Assembly: GCA_015492645.1 (NCBI GenBank)
Contig: WGER01000022.1
Coordinates: 1-52,225 of the forward strand
From: Nitrospirota bacterium
Lineage (GTDB): Bacteria; Nitrospirota; Thermodesulfovibrionia; Thermodesulfovibrionales; JdFR-85
Direction: 5' to 3'
DNA length: 52,225 bases
Made by a program: the position numbers and the translations under genes. The notes below the pieces were generated by a model, which was not told the DNA's origin, searched no databases, and worked only from the letters and a program-made list of their open reading frames with translations. Of the stretch, positions 40,895-50,686 are shown piece after piece; within the stretch, counting starts at the first letter, position 1; every line of letters starts with the position of its first letter.

Positions 40895-42010
40895 ATGACC
40901 CTTGAGGATGTGATAAGGGAGAGGATACAGAGGGAGGGGCCGATCACCTTTGAGGATTTCATGGATATGGCCCTTTACTGGCCCGGAATGGGTTATTACA
41001 CCCGTGAGAGGATACCCTTTGGCCCTGAAGGTGACTACTACACATCGGCCCATCTACACCCCTTTTTTGGTCGGTGTATAGGGGTTCAGGTGGAGGAGTG
41101 CTGGGAACTGATGGGCAGGCCTGACGACCTTGTGGTGGTGGAGGTAGGACCCGGAATGGGCTACCTCGCAGAGGGGCTGCTCGGATACCTCTCTGAAGAG
41201 AGCCCACTGAAAGGGGTGAAGTACATCCTCGTGGAGAGAAACCCCTTTCTCCGTCAGACACAGGCAGAAACACTCAAGGCATACGCGGGGAGGCTCCACT
41301 GGGTCAGCGGACTGGAGGAACTGGAGGAACTCAGAGGTGTCATAGTAATGAACGAGGTGGTGGATGCACTGCCTGTTCACCTTCTGGAATTCTCAGGGGG
41401 AGAGTACAGGGAGGTATATGTGGGAACCTCAGGGGATGCCCTTGTAGAACACCTCGGCCCCATCAGTAGCGATGAGATCACGAATTATATAAAGAGATAC
41501 GGATTACCGGAAGTGGAGGGATACAGGACCGAGGTGAACCTGAGGGCCAGGGAACTGGTGAGGGAACTGGAGGAGGTGCTCCGCGAGGGATTCCTGATTG
41601 TTATTGACTATGGTTATACTGCAAGAGAGTACTATACAGAGGAGAGGCAGAGGGGCACCCTACTCTGCTACTGGAGGCATCAGTTGAATGAAGACCCCTA
41701 CAGACACATCGGGGATCAGGACATCACTGCCCATGTGAACTTCACGGCCTTAAGGGACTGGGCCGAAGAACTCGGTCTTATGCCCGTAGGGTTCTGCAAC
41801 CAGGGGGCCTTTCTCGTCTCCCTCGGGATTGACCGGTTTATAGAGAAGGCACTGCAGGGCTCAGAGGGGTTCTGGATGGAGGTGCCAAAGATAAAGGGGC
41901 TGCTCTTTGGTATGGGAGACTCTCACAGGGTCCTGATTCTATACAAGGGAAGAAGAGATATAGGGGGGCTCAGGGGGTTCACCCTGAAGAATAGTCTTCA
42001 CCTGCTTTAG
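40895..42010 (+). CDS. MidA-like SAM-dependent methyltransferase
   Basis: A 371-residue protein of the COG1565/NDUFAF7 family: ITFEDFMDMALYWPGMGYYT, GDYYTSAHLHPFFG, VVEVGPGMGYLAEGLL (SAM site), VMNEVVDALPVH and VIDYGYTAREYY. In mitochondria NDUFAF7 methylates a complex I arginine; the bacterial role is not settled. It ends 32 bp inside the convergent membrane protein gene. Confidence 0.9.
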   Translation: MTLEDVIRERIQREGPITFEDFMDMALYWPGMGYYTRERIPFGPEGDYYTSAHLHPFFGRCIGVQVEECWELMGRPDDLVVVEVGPGMGYLAEGLLGYLSEESPLKGVKYILVERNPFLRQTQAETLKAYAGRLHWVSGLEELEELRGVIVMNEVVDALPVHLLEFSGGEYREVYVGTSGDALVEHLGPISSDEITNYIKRYGLPEVEGYRTEVNLRARELVRELEEVLREGFLIVIDYGYTAREYYTEERQRGTLLCYWRHQLNEDPYRHIGDQDITAHVNFTALRDWAEELGLMPVGFCNQGAFLVSLGIDRFIEKALQGSEGFWMEVPKIKGLLFGMGDSHRVLILYKGRRDIGGLRGFTLKNSLHLL

Positions 42011-42872
42011 TGCCCAGCACTATCGCTACAGACAGGAGCCAGTATGTCAGGTATATCTGCACCGCTGTGGCGAGTATCTGGTAGGGGACTGAAAGGATCA
42101 TCCCGTAGGGGATAAATCTGAAGGGAAGCCCCAAGAGGTTCAGGACAAACAGGACAACCATAGAGACCCCTGTGCCCACTAAGTAGCCCCAGAAGCAGAC
42201 CGGTCTTTTAAGCAGAAGCGATTTTGCCTCCCTGAGTGCCTGAAACCCTCTCCTTCCCCTTGCCTTAACCTGCACACTGCCATAGACAGAAAGGACCAGA
42301 AATACCAGCCCTCCTGCAAGGGCAACCACTGTGCCGCCGATACAGAGCAGTGAGATCAATACCGAGGCGGCCACGGTGGATAGGGGCCTGAGTAGGGTGG
42401 CAAGGAGTGCAGAAACCCCAAAGAAGGCACCCAGTAAGAGCAGTCCACCGATACCTATGAGGCCAACCACAAGGAAGTATCCAAGGAGGGGGAAGAAGAG
42501 GTGATTCGCCTCTGAAAAGAACTCTCTCAGAGAAAAATCCCTCCCCTCCTTTACTGAGTTGTACAGGACTCCCAGGGCACCGGCATAAACATAAAATCCA
42601 CCTGTGGCAACAAGGATGAGATAAAACAGCCCCACGCATAGCAGAAGGACCTTCACTTCAAGGCTTTCAGAGATGAGAGTCTGAATGCTATGGATGTCTC
42701 CTAAATCAGATGGCCCCAGCCCCTTCAGAGTTAAGAATACAACGGTTGGCAGGAGGACAAACCCAAAGAGGGCAAATATGCTGAGAACACAGAAGCCAAG
42801 ATTGACCAATAGCAGGGGCCAGTTGCGGTTGGCAACCGAGAGCGCCTCTTTCAGGGCATCAGAGATACCCAC
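41979..42872 (-). CDS. Polytopic membrane protein of unknown function
   Basis: A 297-residue protein with about six long hydrophobic helices and Gly-rich turns (LVVGLIGIGGLLLLGAFFGV). A soluble KEGRDFSLREFFSEA loop follows helix 2. It resembles DUF4013/DUF975-type membrane proteins, but I am not sure of the family. It starts inside the helicase gene (14-bp overlap), so it is the last gene of the pst-helicase run. Confidence 0.7.
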   Translation of the reverse strand: MGISDALKEALSVANRNWPLLLVNLGFCVLSIFALFGFVLLPTVVFLTLKGLGPSDLGDIHSIQTLISESLEVKVLLLCVGLFYLILVATGGFYVYAGALGVLYNSVKEGRDFSLREFFSEANHLFFPLLGYFLVVGLIGIGGLLLLGAFFGVSALLATLLRPLSTVAASVLISLLCIGGTVVALAGGLVFLVLSVYGSVQVKARGRRGFQALREAKSLLLKRPVCFWGYLVGTGVSMVVLFVLNLLGLPFRFIPYGMILSVPYQILATAVQIYLTYWLLSVAIVLGTKAGEDYSSG

Positions 42873-44808
42873 CCTGCACCTCCGCGGTCTCGTAAAGATC
42901 CGGGGAGAGTTCCCTCAGGAACCTGGATGGCTGGAGTTCCCTGTAGCCATCAAACCGGCAGTACAGCAGATACAGTCCCTCCATCGCCCTGGTGCAGGCG
43001 ACATAAAAGAGCCTCCTTTCCTCCTCTTCACCCTCTACATGGAGTGCCTTTTTGGACGGGAACCTCCCCTCGTTCAGCCCTATCACTATCACCCTCCTCC
43101 ACTCCAGCCCCTTCGCCTGATGCACCGAACTCAGGGTCACCCCACCCCTGTGGTTCTGCTCGGGTTCGGTCCTGTCCAGACTCAGGTCACTAAGAAGCAG
43201 TTCCAGTTTGGTATGGGGAGTGGCATAGGGGGTCTGATACGCCCTTGCATAGTTTATTAACTGGAGTATGTCCTCATACCTGCTCTCTGCATTGGGATAG
43301 GTGTTATGGAGGTACTCCCTGTAGGCACTCTCCAGTACAAACTGTATCACCTCTTCGGGGCTATTCAGGTAGTCCATACGGGTGATCCCGTCAATCAATG
43401 CACAGAGCAGGCGGAAGGAGGCCCTCGCCTTCGGCAGGACCTGGGTCTCTGCCTCTCGCAGACCTCTTAAGGGGTCTGTAGCATCCCTCAGATGGTTCCA
43501 CACCCTCTCAGCAGTCACCTGGCCTATACCCGGCACCATCTTGAGCAGTCTCTTCCAACTCAGTTCGTCGTAGGGGTTGATGAGGACCCTGAGGTAAGAG
43601 AGGATGTCCTTTATATGGGCCTGTTCAAAGAACCTGAGACCTGAGCGGACCTCAAAGGGGATGCCACGCCGCTGAAGTTCTATCTGGCATTCCATTGACT
43701 GGTAATGGGACCTGTACAGCACAGCAATATCATCCAGAGGGACTCCCTCATTCACACACCCCTCTATCAGGTCGGCCACCACCTCTGCCTGCTGGAGATT
43801 GTCATGGACCGAGACCACCAGTGGTTTAAGACCAGAGGGCCTCACCGTCCTGAGGACCTTCTGGAACTGGTGTCTGTTGTGACTTATGCTATGGTTTGCG
43901 AGGTCCAGTATCTGGGGAGTGCTCCTGTAGTTGATGGTGAGTTTGAAGACAGTGGCATCAGGGTACCTCTCCGGAAAGGTGAGGATGTTCCTTATGCTGG
44001 CCCCCCTGAAGGAGTAGATGGACTGGGCATCATCACCAACCACCATCACATTCCTGTGCACTGAGGAGAGGAGGTCTATCAACTGGACCTGGGGCAGGTT
44101 GGTATCCTGGTACTCATCCACAAGGATGTGTTCAAACCTGGAGGCATAGAACTGTCGGAGTTCGTCCTGTTGCTCGAAGAGCCTCAGGGTATTAAGAAGG
44201 AGGTCATCAAAGTCCATCAGGTTCTGCTGTCTCTTCTTCGTCTCATAGAGGATAAATGACCTCTTTATCTCACCTGTCAGTTCAAGGAACTGGTGGAACC
44301 TCCTCTCAATCACCTCCTCCACCTCCATTAGCAGACTGTTCATCAGGCTGTACATCTCTGCAAGTACAGGTCCCCTCGGATGTGATGACTCCTCACCCAT
44401 CACCTCTGTTATGCATGACTCCAGGAGTTCCTTCTGGTCTTCCCTGTCTATTATGGTGAAGTCCGTCCTGTAACCCAGGAGGGTGGCGTGGCGGCGGAGG
44501 ATGAGGTGGCCTATATGGTGGAATGTGCCCCCCCAGAGCCCTGAGAGGTCCTCACCGAGGAGGGTCTCCACCCGATGGAGCATCTCCCTTGCGGCCCTGT
44601 TTGTGAAGGTGAGCAGGAGTATGGACTGCCTCGGCACACCCCTCTCCAGCAGCCTGAGGACCCTGTAAGTGAGGGTTCGGGTCTTGCCTGTACCCGCACC
44701 GGCTATGACCAGCATGGGGCCTCCAGGGTGCATCACCACCTGGAGTTGCTCAGGATTGAGGTGTTCCTCGTAGGTTACAGTACTCCTGAAGAGATGGGCC
44801 CCTGACAT
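42859..44808 (-). CDS. UvrD/PcrA/Rep-type superfamily 1 DNA helicase
   Basis: A 649-residue 3'-5' helicase: Q-motif LNPEQLQVV, Walker A AGAGTGKTRTL, LTFTNRAAREML, DEYQDTN, GDDAQSIYSFRGA, NYRST, VHQAKGLEW and VACTRAMEGLYLL. It is somewhat shorter than UvrD/PcrA (about 720), lacking most of the C-terminal extension, so Rep- or UvrD2-like function is possible. It follows phoU after 1 bp, which is an unusual neighbour. Confidence 0.93.
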   Translation of the reverse strand: MSGAHLFRSTVTYEEHLNPEQLQVVMHPGGPMLVIAGAGTGKTRTLTYRVLRLLERGVPRQSILLLTFTNRAAREMLHRVETLLGEDLSGLWGGTFHHIGHLILRRHATLLGYRTDFTIIDREDQKELLESCITEVMGEESSHPRGPVLAEMYSLMNSLLMEVEEVIERRFHQFLELTGEIKRSFILYETKKRQQNLMDFDDLLLNTLRLFEQQDELRQFYASRFEHILVDEYQDTNLPQVQLIDLLSSVHRNVMVVGDDAQSIYSFRGASIRNILTFPERYPDATVFKLTINYRSTPQILDLANHSISHNRHQFQKVLRTVRPSGLKPLVVSVHDNLQQAEVVADLIEGCVNEGVPLDDIAVLYRSHYQSMECQIELQRRGIPFEVRSGLRFFEQAHIKDILSYLRVLINPYDELSWKRLLKMVPGIGQVTAERVWNHLRDATDPLRGLREAETQVLPKARASFRLLCALIDGITRMDYLNSPEEVIQFVLESAYREYLHNTYPNAESRYEDILQLINYARAYQTPYATPHTKLELLLSDLSLDRTEPEQNHRGGVTLSSVHQAKGLEWRRVIVIGLNEGRFPSKKALHVEGEEEERRLFYVACTRAMEGLYLLYCRFDGYRELQPSRFLRELSPDLYETAEVQGGYL

Positions 44809-44809
44809 G

Positions 44810-45478
44810 TCAGATGTCTATCTCTTCTGGAAGCATATGCCTGATGATCTTCCCTTCCACCATGTATATCACCATTTCTGCGATATTGGTGGCATGATCG
44901 CCAATCCTCTCTAAGTACTTTGATACATAACTTATCTTCATCGCCCTGGAGACGGTGCTGGGGTCCTGGGTCATGATGAACATCAACTCCTGCAGAACCA
45001 TCTCATTCAGGTCGTCCACCTCGTCGTCCCTCATTATCACATCCATCGCCAGGTGTTTGTCCTCCTCAACAAATGCCTTTATTGCGTCTCTCACCATACC
45101 CTGGGCTATCTCCCTCATCCTGGGTATGTCTATGTAGGGCTTCAGGAGGGGCTCTTCATTCAACTCCAAGGCCCTTTCTGCGATGTTGACCGCGTTGTCG
45201 GCAATCCTTTCAAGGTCTGTGGTGATCTTCATTGCGGTGGTGATGAACCTGAGGTCCTTGCCCATCGGCTGCTTGAGGGCAAGGAGCCTTATACATTCCT
45301 CGTCAATCTTCACATCGTAGGTGTTTATGACCTGGTCCTCGTTTATCACCTGATGCGCAAGGGTGGAGTCCCTGTCAGTGAGACTCTTGACCGCCTTCTT
45401 TATGGATTGCTCCACGAGGGACGCCATCTTCAGTAGCATGTCCTTCAGACGCCTCAGTTCCTCCTCTCTTACGGGCAT
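44810..45478 (-). CDS. phoU: Phosphate-specific transport accessory protein PhoU
   Basis: A 222-residue double three-helix bundle with the repeated PhoU metal motifs: ITTDLERIADNAVNIAER and YLERIGDHATNIAEM. PhoU damps the Pst transporter and the PhoR kinase when phosphate is ample. Its start shares a base with the pstB stop. Confidence 0.95.
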   Translation of the reverse strand: MPVREEELRRLKDMLLKMASLVEQSIKKAVKSLTDRDSTLAHQVINEDQVINTYDVKIDEECIRLLALKQPMGKDLRFITTAMKITTDLERIADNAVNIAERALELNEEPLLKPYIDIPRMREIAQGMVRDAIKAFVEEDKHLAMDVIMRDDEVDDLNEMVLQELMFIMTQDPSTVSRAMKISYVSKYLERIGDHATNIAEMVIYMVEGKIIRHMLPEEIDI

Positions 45479-46239
45479 CAGCCGAACCTCCCGGTGATGT
45501 AGTCCTCGGTGAGTTTCTTGGAGGGGTTGGTGAATATCTTCTCGGTCCTGTCGTACTCTATCAACTCACCGAGCATCAGGAACCCTGTCCAGTCTGAAAT
45601 CCTTGCCGCCTGTTGCATGTTATGAGTTACTATTATAACCGTTACATCCTTCTTTAATGCTACTGCAAGTTCCTCTATCTTTGCCGTAGAGATGGGATCA
45701 AGGGCAGAGGTGGGCTCATCAAACAGAAGCACCTCGGGTTCAACGGCTAATGCCCTTGCTATCACGAGCCTCTGTTGCTGGCCTCCAGAGAGTTCATAGG
45801 CAGAGGCATGGAGTTTGTCCTTCACCTCATCCCAGAGGGCAGCCTGTCGGAGTGCCCTTTCAACCCTCTCGCTCAGTTCTGTCCTCTTCTTTATTCCCCT
45901 GAGCCTCAACCCGTAGGCTATATTGTCAAAGATGCTCATCGGGAATGGGGTGGGTTTCTGGAAGACCATACCTATCCGGCTCCTGAGGTCAATCAGGTCC
46001 ACATCCTTTCCGAGTATGTCTCTCCCCTTGAAGATGATCTGGCCAGTGTAACGGTTGCCATGGTAGAGGTCATGCATCCTGTTAAAGCACCTCAGCAGCG
46101 TGGTCTTACCACAGCCAGATGGGCCGATGAGGGCAGTGACGGTGTTCCTGTAGACCTTCAGGTTTATATCCTTCAGGGCATGTACCCCTCCTGCGTAATA
46201 GAAATTCAGGTCCTTCACCTCTATTTCTACCTCCATCAT
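45478..46239 (-). CDS. pstB: Phosphate ABC transporter ATPase PstB
   Basis: A 253-residue ATPase: Walker [18 protein letters not shown] (typical PstB), [13 protein letters not shown], signature [15 protein letters not shown], Walker [14 protein letters not shown] and H-loop IVTHNMQQ. Overlaps pstA by 4 bp. Drives phosphate import with PstSCA. Confidence 0.97.
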   Translation of the reverse strand: MMEVEIEVKDLNFYYAGGVHALKDINLKVYRNTVTALIGPSGCGKTTLLRCFNRMHDLYHGNRYTGQIIFKGRDILGKDVDLIDLRSRIGMVFQKPTPFPMSIFDNIAYGLRLRGIKKRTELSERVERALRQAALWDEVKDKLHASAYELSGGQQQRLVIARALAVEPEVLLFDEPTSALDPISTAKIEELAVALKKDVTVIIVTHNMQQAARISDWTGFLMLGELIEYDRTEKIFTNPSKKLTEDYITGRFG

Positions 46240-47078
46240 CTCTTACCGTACCTCCACCGGATGATCATTCTTCCCACTATGGTCAGGAGGAGAATGAAGA
46301 GGGTGATCACAAGGGATGCACCCCATGCCTGCTGGTGCCAGTTCTCATAAGGCCCCATCGCATACTGGAAGATGGTCACTGTCAGGGATGCTATCGGCTC
46401 GTTCATGTTGACACTGAAGAAGGAGTTGTTAAAGGATGTGAATAAGAGGGGTGCGGTCTCACCTGCCACCCTGGCTATTGACAGCAGTATCCCGGTGAGT
46501 ATCCCTGTCGCACCTGCCCTGTATACGATCTGCAGTATCACCCTGTAGTAAGGGGCGCCCAGGGCAAAGGCGGCCTCCCTGAGGGTCCAGGGCACCAAGG
46601 TGAGCACCTCCTCGGTGGTCCTCAGCACCACGGGGATCATAATTATTGCCAGTGATACAGCCCCTGCCCACCCGCTGAAGTGCCCGAGGGGTTTGACCAT
46701 CAGGGCATACACGAATGTGCCCACCACGATGGAGGGCACGCTCACAATGATGTCTGCCAGGATGCTTATAAACCTCGCCAGGGGCTTACCCCTCGCATAC
46801 TCGGCCAGGAAGGTGCCTCCAAGCACCCCCAGAGGTACACCTATCAGGGCGGCCACCGATGTTATCAGGAGTTGGCCCACAAAGGCATTCCTGAGACCAC
46901 CGCCCGGAAGCCCTGCTGGTACAGGGTCCTGCAGAAAGAGTTCAGGACTGAGTGCCCTCACACCATGCACCAGCACATCTACCAGTATAAAGAAGAGCCA
47001 GAATAGTCCCAGTACGGCGGCCAGACAACTGAGCCCGAGGGCCGTAAAACCCTTCAGTCTCCTCCACCTTGCTATCAT
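46236..47078 (-). CDS. pstA: Phosphate ABC transporter permease PstA
   Basis: A 280-residue permease with six helices and the binding-protein-dependent loop ([20 protein letters not shown]). [14 protein letters not shown] is PstA-like. It overlaps pstC and pstB by 4 bp each. Confidence 0.95.
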   Translation of the reverse strand: MIARWRRLKGFTALGLSCLAAVLGLFWLFFILVDVLVHGVRALSPELFLQDPVPAGLPGGGLRNAFVGQLLITSVAALIGVPLGVLGGTFLAEYARGKPLARFISILADIIVSVPSIVVGTFVYALMVKPLGHFSGWAGAVSLAIIMIPVVLRTTEEVLTLVPWTLREAAFALGAPYYRVILQIVYRAGATGILTGILLSIARVAGETAPLLFTSFNNSFFSVNMNEPIASLTVTIFQYAMGPYENWHQQAWGASLVITLFILLLTIVGRMIIRWRYGKR

Positions 47079-48019
47079 CTGTTAACCCCTTTCTCCTGTG
47101 GCTTCAGGAGTAAGAACTTGGCCACAGCGAGGAGGACAAAACTGAAGGCAAAGAGTATCAGGGCAAGGTAGAAGAGGGAGGCGAGATAGATATCACTGTC
47201 TGCCTCTGTGAACTCATTGGCCAGGGTGACGGTTATGGTGGCTGCTGCATCAAAGAGAGAGGTGGTTATCTGGTGGTTGTTGCCGAGCACAAAGGCGACC
47301 GCCATGGTCTCACCAAGTGCCCTGCCCAAGGAGAGCACCACCCCACCGAAGACCGCCTTCTTGCTGTAAGGCAGAACCACATCCTTGATCACCTCCCACT
47401 TGGTTGCACCCACGGCATAGGCCGACTCCTTCACAATAGGTGGGGTGAGGTTAAAGGCGTCCCTTGCAATGCTCGCGGTGAAGGGGATGATCATTATGCT
47501 CAGCACGAGACCTGCTGTGAGGAGGTCTATCCCCATGGGAGTCCCCTCAAAGAGGACCCCCAGGATTGGCAGTCTGCCGAGGGTTGACTGCAGAAAGGGC
47601 TCTATATACTCTGCCATTATGGGGGCAACGGTAAAGAGCCCCCACATACCGTAGATTATACTCGGGATTGCAGCAAGGAGTTCTATGGCCACACCTATCG
47701 GTCCCCTCAGGAAACCGGGGGCGACCTCTGTCACAAACACTGCTATACCAAGGGCCACGGGTATCGCAAACAGAAGGGCCAGGATGGTGGTTACAGCAGT
47801 GCCATACAGGGAGGTGAGGGCACCAAAGGACTCCCTTACAGGGTCCCAGTCTGTGGATGTCAGGAATCCCACCACCCCAAACCTCTCAATAGCGGGGTAT
47901 GACTCGAGGAGGAGGACCACAAAGAGCCCCATCACAATGACCACCACCGTGAGTGATGCAAGGCCCGTCAGGGCTGAAAAGATGAGGTCTACCGGGTCCC
48001 TCTTCAGTTCAGGTAGCAT
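47075..48019 (-). CDS. pstC: Phosphate ABC transporter permease PstC
   Basis: A 314-residue permease: LLAAIPSIIYGMWGLF near residue 110, the coupling loop KESAYAVGATKWEVIKDVVL and RALGETMAVAFVLGN are all typical of PstC. Forms the inner-membrane pore with PstA. A DUF3108 gene separates it from pstS. Confidence 0.95.
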   Translation of the reverse strand: MLPELKRDPVDLIFSALTGLASLTVVVIVMGLFVVLLLESYPAIERFGVVGFLTSTDWDPVRESFGALTSLYGTAVTTILALLFAIPVALGIAVFVTEVAPGFLRGPIGVAIELLAAIPSIIYGMWGLFTVAPIMAEYIEPFLQSTLGRLPILGVLFEGTPMGIDLLTAGLVLSIMIIPFTASIARDAFNLTPPIVKESAYAVGATKWEVIKDVVLPYSKKAVFGGVVLSLGRALGETMAVAFVLGNNHQITTSLFDAAATITVTLANEFTEADSDIYLASLFYLALILFAFSFVLLAVAKFLLLKPQEKGVNR

Positions 48020-48057
48020 ACCAACAGCCTCTTTTAGACAGATATATTAGCAGAAAA

Positions 48058-48816
48058 CTATCTCTCAATTCTTACCAGTTCTGCCACCACATGACCAACC
48101 ACCACCTTCGTCTTCACCATTACAGGGATGTGTTGGGGGTCATCCGACAGATAGATGTACACATCCCCCTTTCTCTGGAATATCCCCTCTGAGCGGAGTT
48201 CTGGCTTCACCACAATGGTGTCAAACTCCCCTGCCTTAGTCTTAACCCTCTCCCTTCTGAGGACCTCCACCCTCACGTCCCAGAGTCTCTTGCTGTCAAA
48301 GACCTTTATGGTTACAGGTTGGCCCACTCTCAGACGTTGCTGTCTCAGGTAGAAGAAGCCACCCAAGGGGTCAAAGACCCCTGAAGGGACATCATAAAGT
48401 GCCTCGAACCCCTTCAGATGGTCGATGTATCGGGCCTTGCCCTCAGGCAGGAATATCACCTCTTTGTCCCTCCTGTGACGGCCCTCTCTCACCTTTAGCC
48501 TGTAGTGCAGGGAGGAGGGAGGCCTGTCTTCCGAGACACTGACAAGGCTCTCTGCCCTGTCCTCCACTCTGTAAAAGAGGGAGACCCAGTCTGCGGAGTA
48601 TGCCTCTGAGACTACCCTTACAGTGTCCTCTGCCTGGATGAAACTGAGGGTTGCCCTGCCCGCCTTTATCCCGAGCCACTTCAGGTCATACTGGAAGACC
48701 TCGTCAGCCCCCGCAACCTTTAAGGATACCGTCAGAAAGAGAACAAGGGAGAAAAAAAGGATTAGTCCCCCGCCTGGAGGTCCTGTTTTTGAGAGCAGTG
48801 TCTCAGTAGATTCCAT
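48058..48816 (-). CDS. DUF3108 periplasmic or outer-envelope protein
   Basis: A 252-residue protein with an N-terminal membrane/signal segment (LILFFSLVLFLTVSLKVAGA) and a beta-rich body typical of DUF3108 (YDLKWLGIKAGRATLSF; GVFDPLGGFFYLRQ; VYIYLSDDPQHIPVMVKTKV). Its start lies 14 bp inside the end of pstS, so it is made from the same mRNA. Function unknown; family members are exported envelope proteins. Its place inside a pst operon is not usual. Confidence 0.82.
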   Translation of the reverse strand: MESTETLLSKTGPPGGGLILFFSLVLFLTVSLKVAGADEVFQYDLKWLGIKAGRATLSFIQAEDTVRVVSEAYSADWVSLFYRVEDRAESLVSVSEDRPPSSLHYRLKVREGRHRRDKEVIFLPEGKARYIDHLKGFEALYDVPSGVFDPLGGFFYLRQQRLRVGQPVTIKVFDSKRLWDVRVEVLRRERVKTKAGEFDTIVVKPELRSEGIFQRKGDVYIYLSDDPQHIPVMVKTKVVVGHVVAELVRIER

Positions 48817-49816
48817 GCCTCTTCCAGTACTGCCTCACCTTCTCCTTGACCGGTGCCGGCAGTGGTGCATAATGGAGCCTCAGGGCTGTCTCGTCCGCCT
48901 CAGGGGAGAAGGCCCAATCAAAGAACCTGATCACCTTCCTGTTAGTCTCCACCTTCTCCCTTGCAAGCAGTATGTTGGTGGCTGCGACAATCGGCCAGGC
49001 ACCTTCAGCCTTTGTGTTTGTGAGCCAGGTGTAAAAATGGCGGTCAGGGTCAAAGTCGGCCCCGGAGGCCGCCTCCTTGAATGACTCTATGGAGGGCTTC
49101 ACCACTCTGCCTGCCGGGTTCTTCAGACTCACAAAGGTGAGACGGTTCTGCACCGCGTAGGCAAACTCCACATATCCGATGGAGTATCTCAGCCTCTTTA
49201 CGTAGTTCGCAACCCCCTCGTTACCCTTTGCCCCGATGCCTGTAGGCCACTTTACCGCCTTACCTGTGCCGACCCTCTCATGCCAGGCAGGACATGCCTC
49301 GTCTAAGTAATGTGTAAAAACCGCTGTGGTCCCGGAGCCGTCTGAGCGGTAGACCACCTTTATCGGCCTGTCTGGCAGTTTAAGGGAGGGGTTCAATGCC
49401 TTGATCCCGGGGTCAGACCAGTTGGTGATTTCACCGAGAAAGATACCACAGAGGGTTGGGGCATCAAGTGCCATCTGAGAGGCCTTCACCCCTGGTAGGT
49501 TCACAACCGGCACCACTGCTCCGATCACCTGTGGCCACTGAAGGAGTTTGTTCTTTTCGATCTCTTCTGGTGGAAGGGCATCGTCAGAGGCGCCGAAGTC
49601 AATGGTCCTGTTTACTATCTGACGGACACCGCCTCCAGAGCCTATGGATTGATAGTTCACCCTCACACCTGTCTTTTTCTGGTACTGATAGGCCCAGGCA
49701 GAGTAAAGGGGGTATGGGAAGGTGGCACCTGCTCCATTCAGGGTCTCTCCTGCGTAGGTGAGATTCATCGGGAACAGAAGCGCAATGGTCAGGAGCACCA
49801 ATATTGCTCTTTTCAT
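48803..49816 (-). CDS. pstS: Periplasmic phosphate-binding protein PstS
   Basis: A 337-residue binding protein with signal peptide (MKRAILVLLTIALLFPMNLTYA), then LNGAGATFPYPLYSAW, NYQSIGSGGGVRQI, DFGASDDAL, YRSDGSGTTAVFTHYL and GNEGVANYVK, which are the phosphate-binding loops. Ribosome site GGAGG. Head of the pst operon; a Pho-box-like array lies about 100 bp upstream. Confidence 0.97.
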   Translation of the reverse strand: MKRAILVLLTIALLFPMNLTYAGETLNGAGATFPYPLYSAWAYQYQKKTGVRVNYQSIGSGGGVRQIVNRTIDFGASDDALPPEEIEKNKLLQWPQVIGAVVPVVNLPGVKASQMALDAPTLCGIFLGEITNWSDPGIKALNPSLKLPDRPIKVVYRSDGSGTTAVFTHYLDEACPAWHERVGTGKAVKWPTGIGAKGNEGVANYVKRLRYSIGYVEFAYAVQNRLTFVSLKNPAGRVVKPSIESFKEAASGADFDPDRHFYTWLTNTKAEGAWPIVAATNILLAREKVETNRKVIRFFDWAFSPEADETALRLHYAPLPAPVKEKVRQYWKRHGIY

Positions 49817-49915
49817 CTCAGTTCCTCCATACTCATAGATTTTAACACAGTCATACGGACCATGTTGACCGGCCCCTTGCAGGCCTGCATATTCTGGACC
49901 CTCTTGCTATTAATG

Positions 49916-49946
49916 ATAACAGAGAAATGTTACAGGAATATTACAG
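49916..49946 (-). promoter_or_regulatory. Pho-box-like repeats upstream of pstS
   Basis: On the minus strand CTGTAAT-ATTC-CTGTAAC (49946-49929) are two 7-mers exactly 11 bp apart, as in the PhoB box CTGTCAT-N4-CTGTCAT. A third CTGTTAT (49922-49916) follows 13 bp on. This suggests induction of the pst operon at low phosphate by a PhoB-type regulator. Confidence 0.65.
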
Positions 49947-49998
49947 AAAGATTAAGTCTCTGTTAAGCCCCTCATTGGTGGACCGTTCTGATTTATGA

Positions 49999-50298
49999 TT
50001 ATCTACTTCTAAGCCTTTTGATCTCTTGTCTTATTTCTTCGATAACTTCTGGATTATAGATTTCCTTCTTGTTGTCTTTCTTGATTGAAAATACAACAAA
50101 TACCTTTCCACCGAAATCTTCCCCAAACTTTTTGTGAGTCCTGCCAAGCCATTCTTTCCATCTGTAAATCTCTGGTGTCTGCTCGTAAGTTATGGGCTTT
50201 ATTTGTAAACCAATATACTTCTCTCTGATCTGAATATAGAAATCCACATTGTAAAGTCTATCCCACTCATCAGGAGCAGGTTTTATCATTATGCCCAA
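49999..50298 (-). pseudogene. C-terminal fragment of a type II restriction endonuclease
   Basis: The 95-odd residues IMIKPAPDEWDRLYNVDFYI, then KYIGLQIKPITYEQTP and FGGKVFVVFSIK have the D...xQIKP pattern of a PD-(D/E)xK nuclease core (D, then QxK). The only ATG with a ribosome site upstream (ATGATGGCCAAGGATTGG at about 50315) is in another frame, so the N-terminal part seems deleted. Resemblance to MjaI-type enzymes is a guess. The cognate methyltransferase lies upstream. Confidence 0.45.
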
Positions 50299-50308
50299 TC
50301 CTTGGCCA

Positions 50309-50686
50309 TCATTTCACCTCATCTTCAATCTCTGTGAATTTTGTCTTATATTTGTACTCTTTTGTTTTATCGGCTATCGCGATACCAGATCTGATTAAAT
50401 ATGCATTTACAAAGATTTTGTTTTTCAGGTAAACATAGGCTTCAACAGAGTTCTCATTCAAGACAGAGCCATTATCAAATTTGAGAAAGATGTCCTTTTT
50501 CAGGATGTACTTTCTTAAATATCTTAATGCATCCTCTTTTTTACTTACTTTCACACCTAAAAACTTTACTATTAACCCTGTATCCAGTCTGATTGCTTGC
50601 TCATCTATGATATCCACAACTTTATAAAGTCTGTCGTTCTTAAAATTGAATTTTTTGGGGTCTATTCGTGGCTTAGCATCTTTAAT
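50309..50686 (-). pseudogene. SNase-like C-terminal domain split from the methyltransferase
   Basis: The frame IKDAKPRIDPKKFNFKNDRL...AIRLDTGLIVKFLGV...ALRYLRKYILKKDIFLKFD...YVYLKNKIFVNAYLIRSG...ADKTKEYKYKTKF (in pieces) resembles the thermonuclease fold: LRKYILKK, VYL, NAYLIRSG. It is open back to a 10-bp tandem duplication at 50686-50705. Removing one copy joins it in frame to the methyltransferase. A GTG at 50617 could allow separate translation. Confidence 0.55.
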
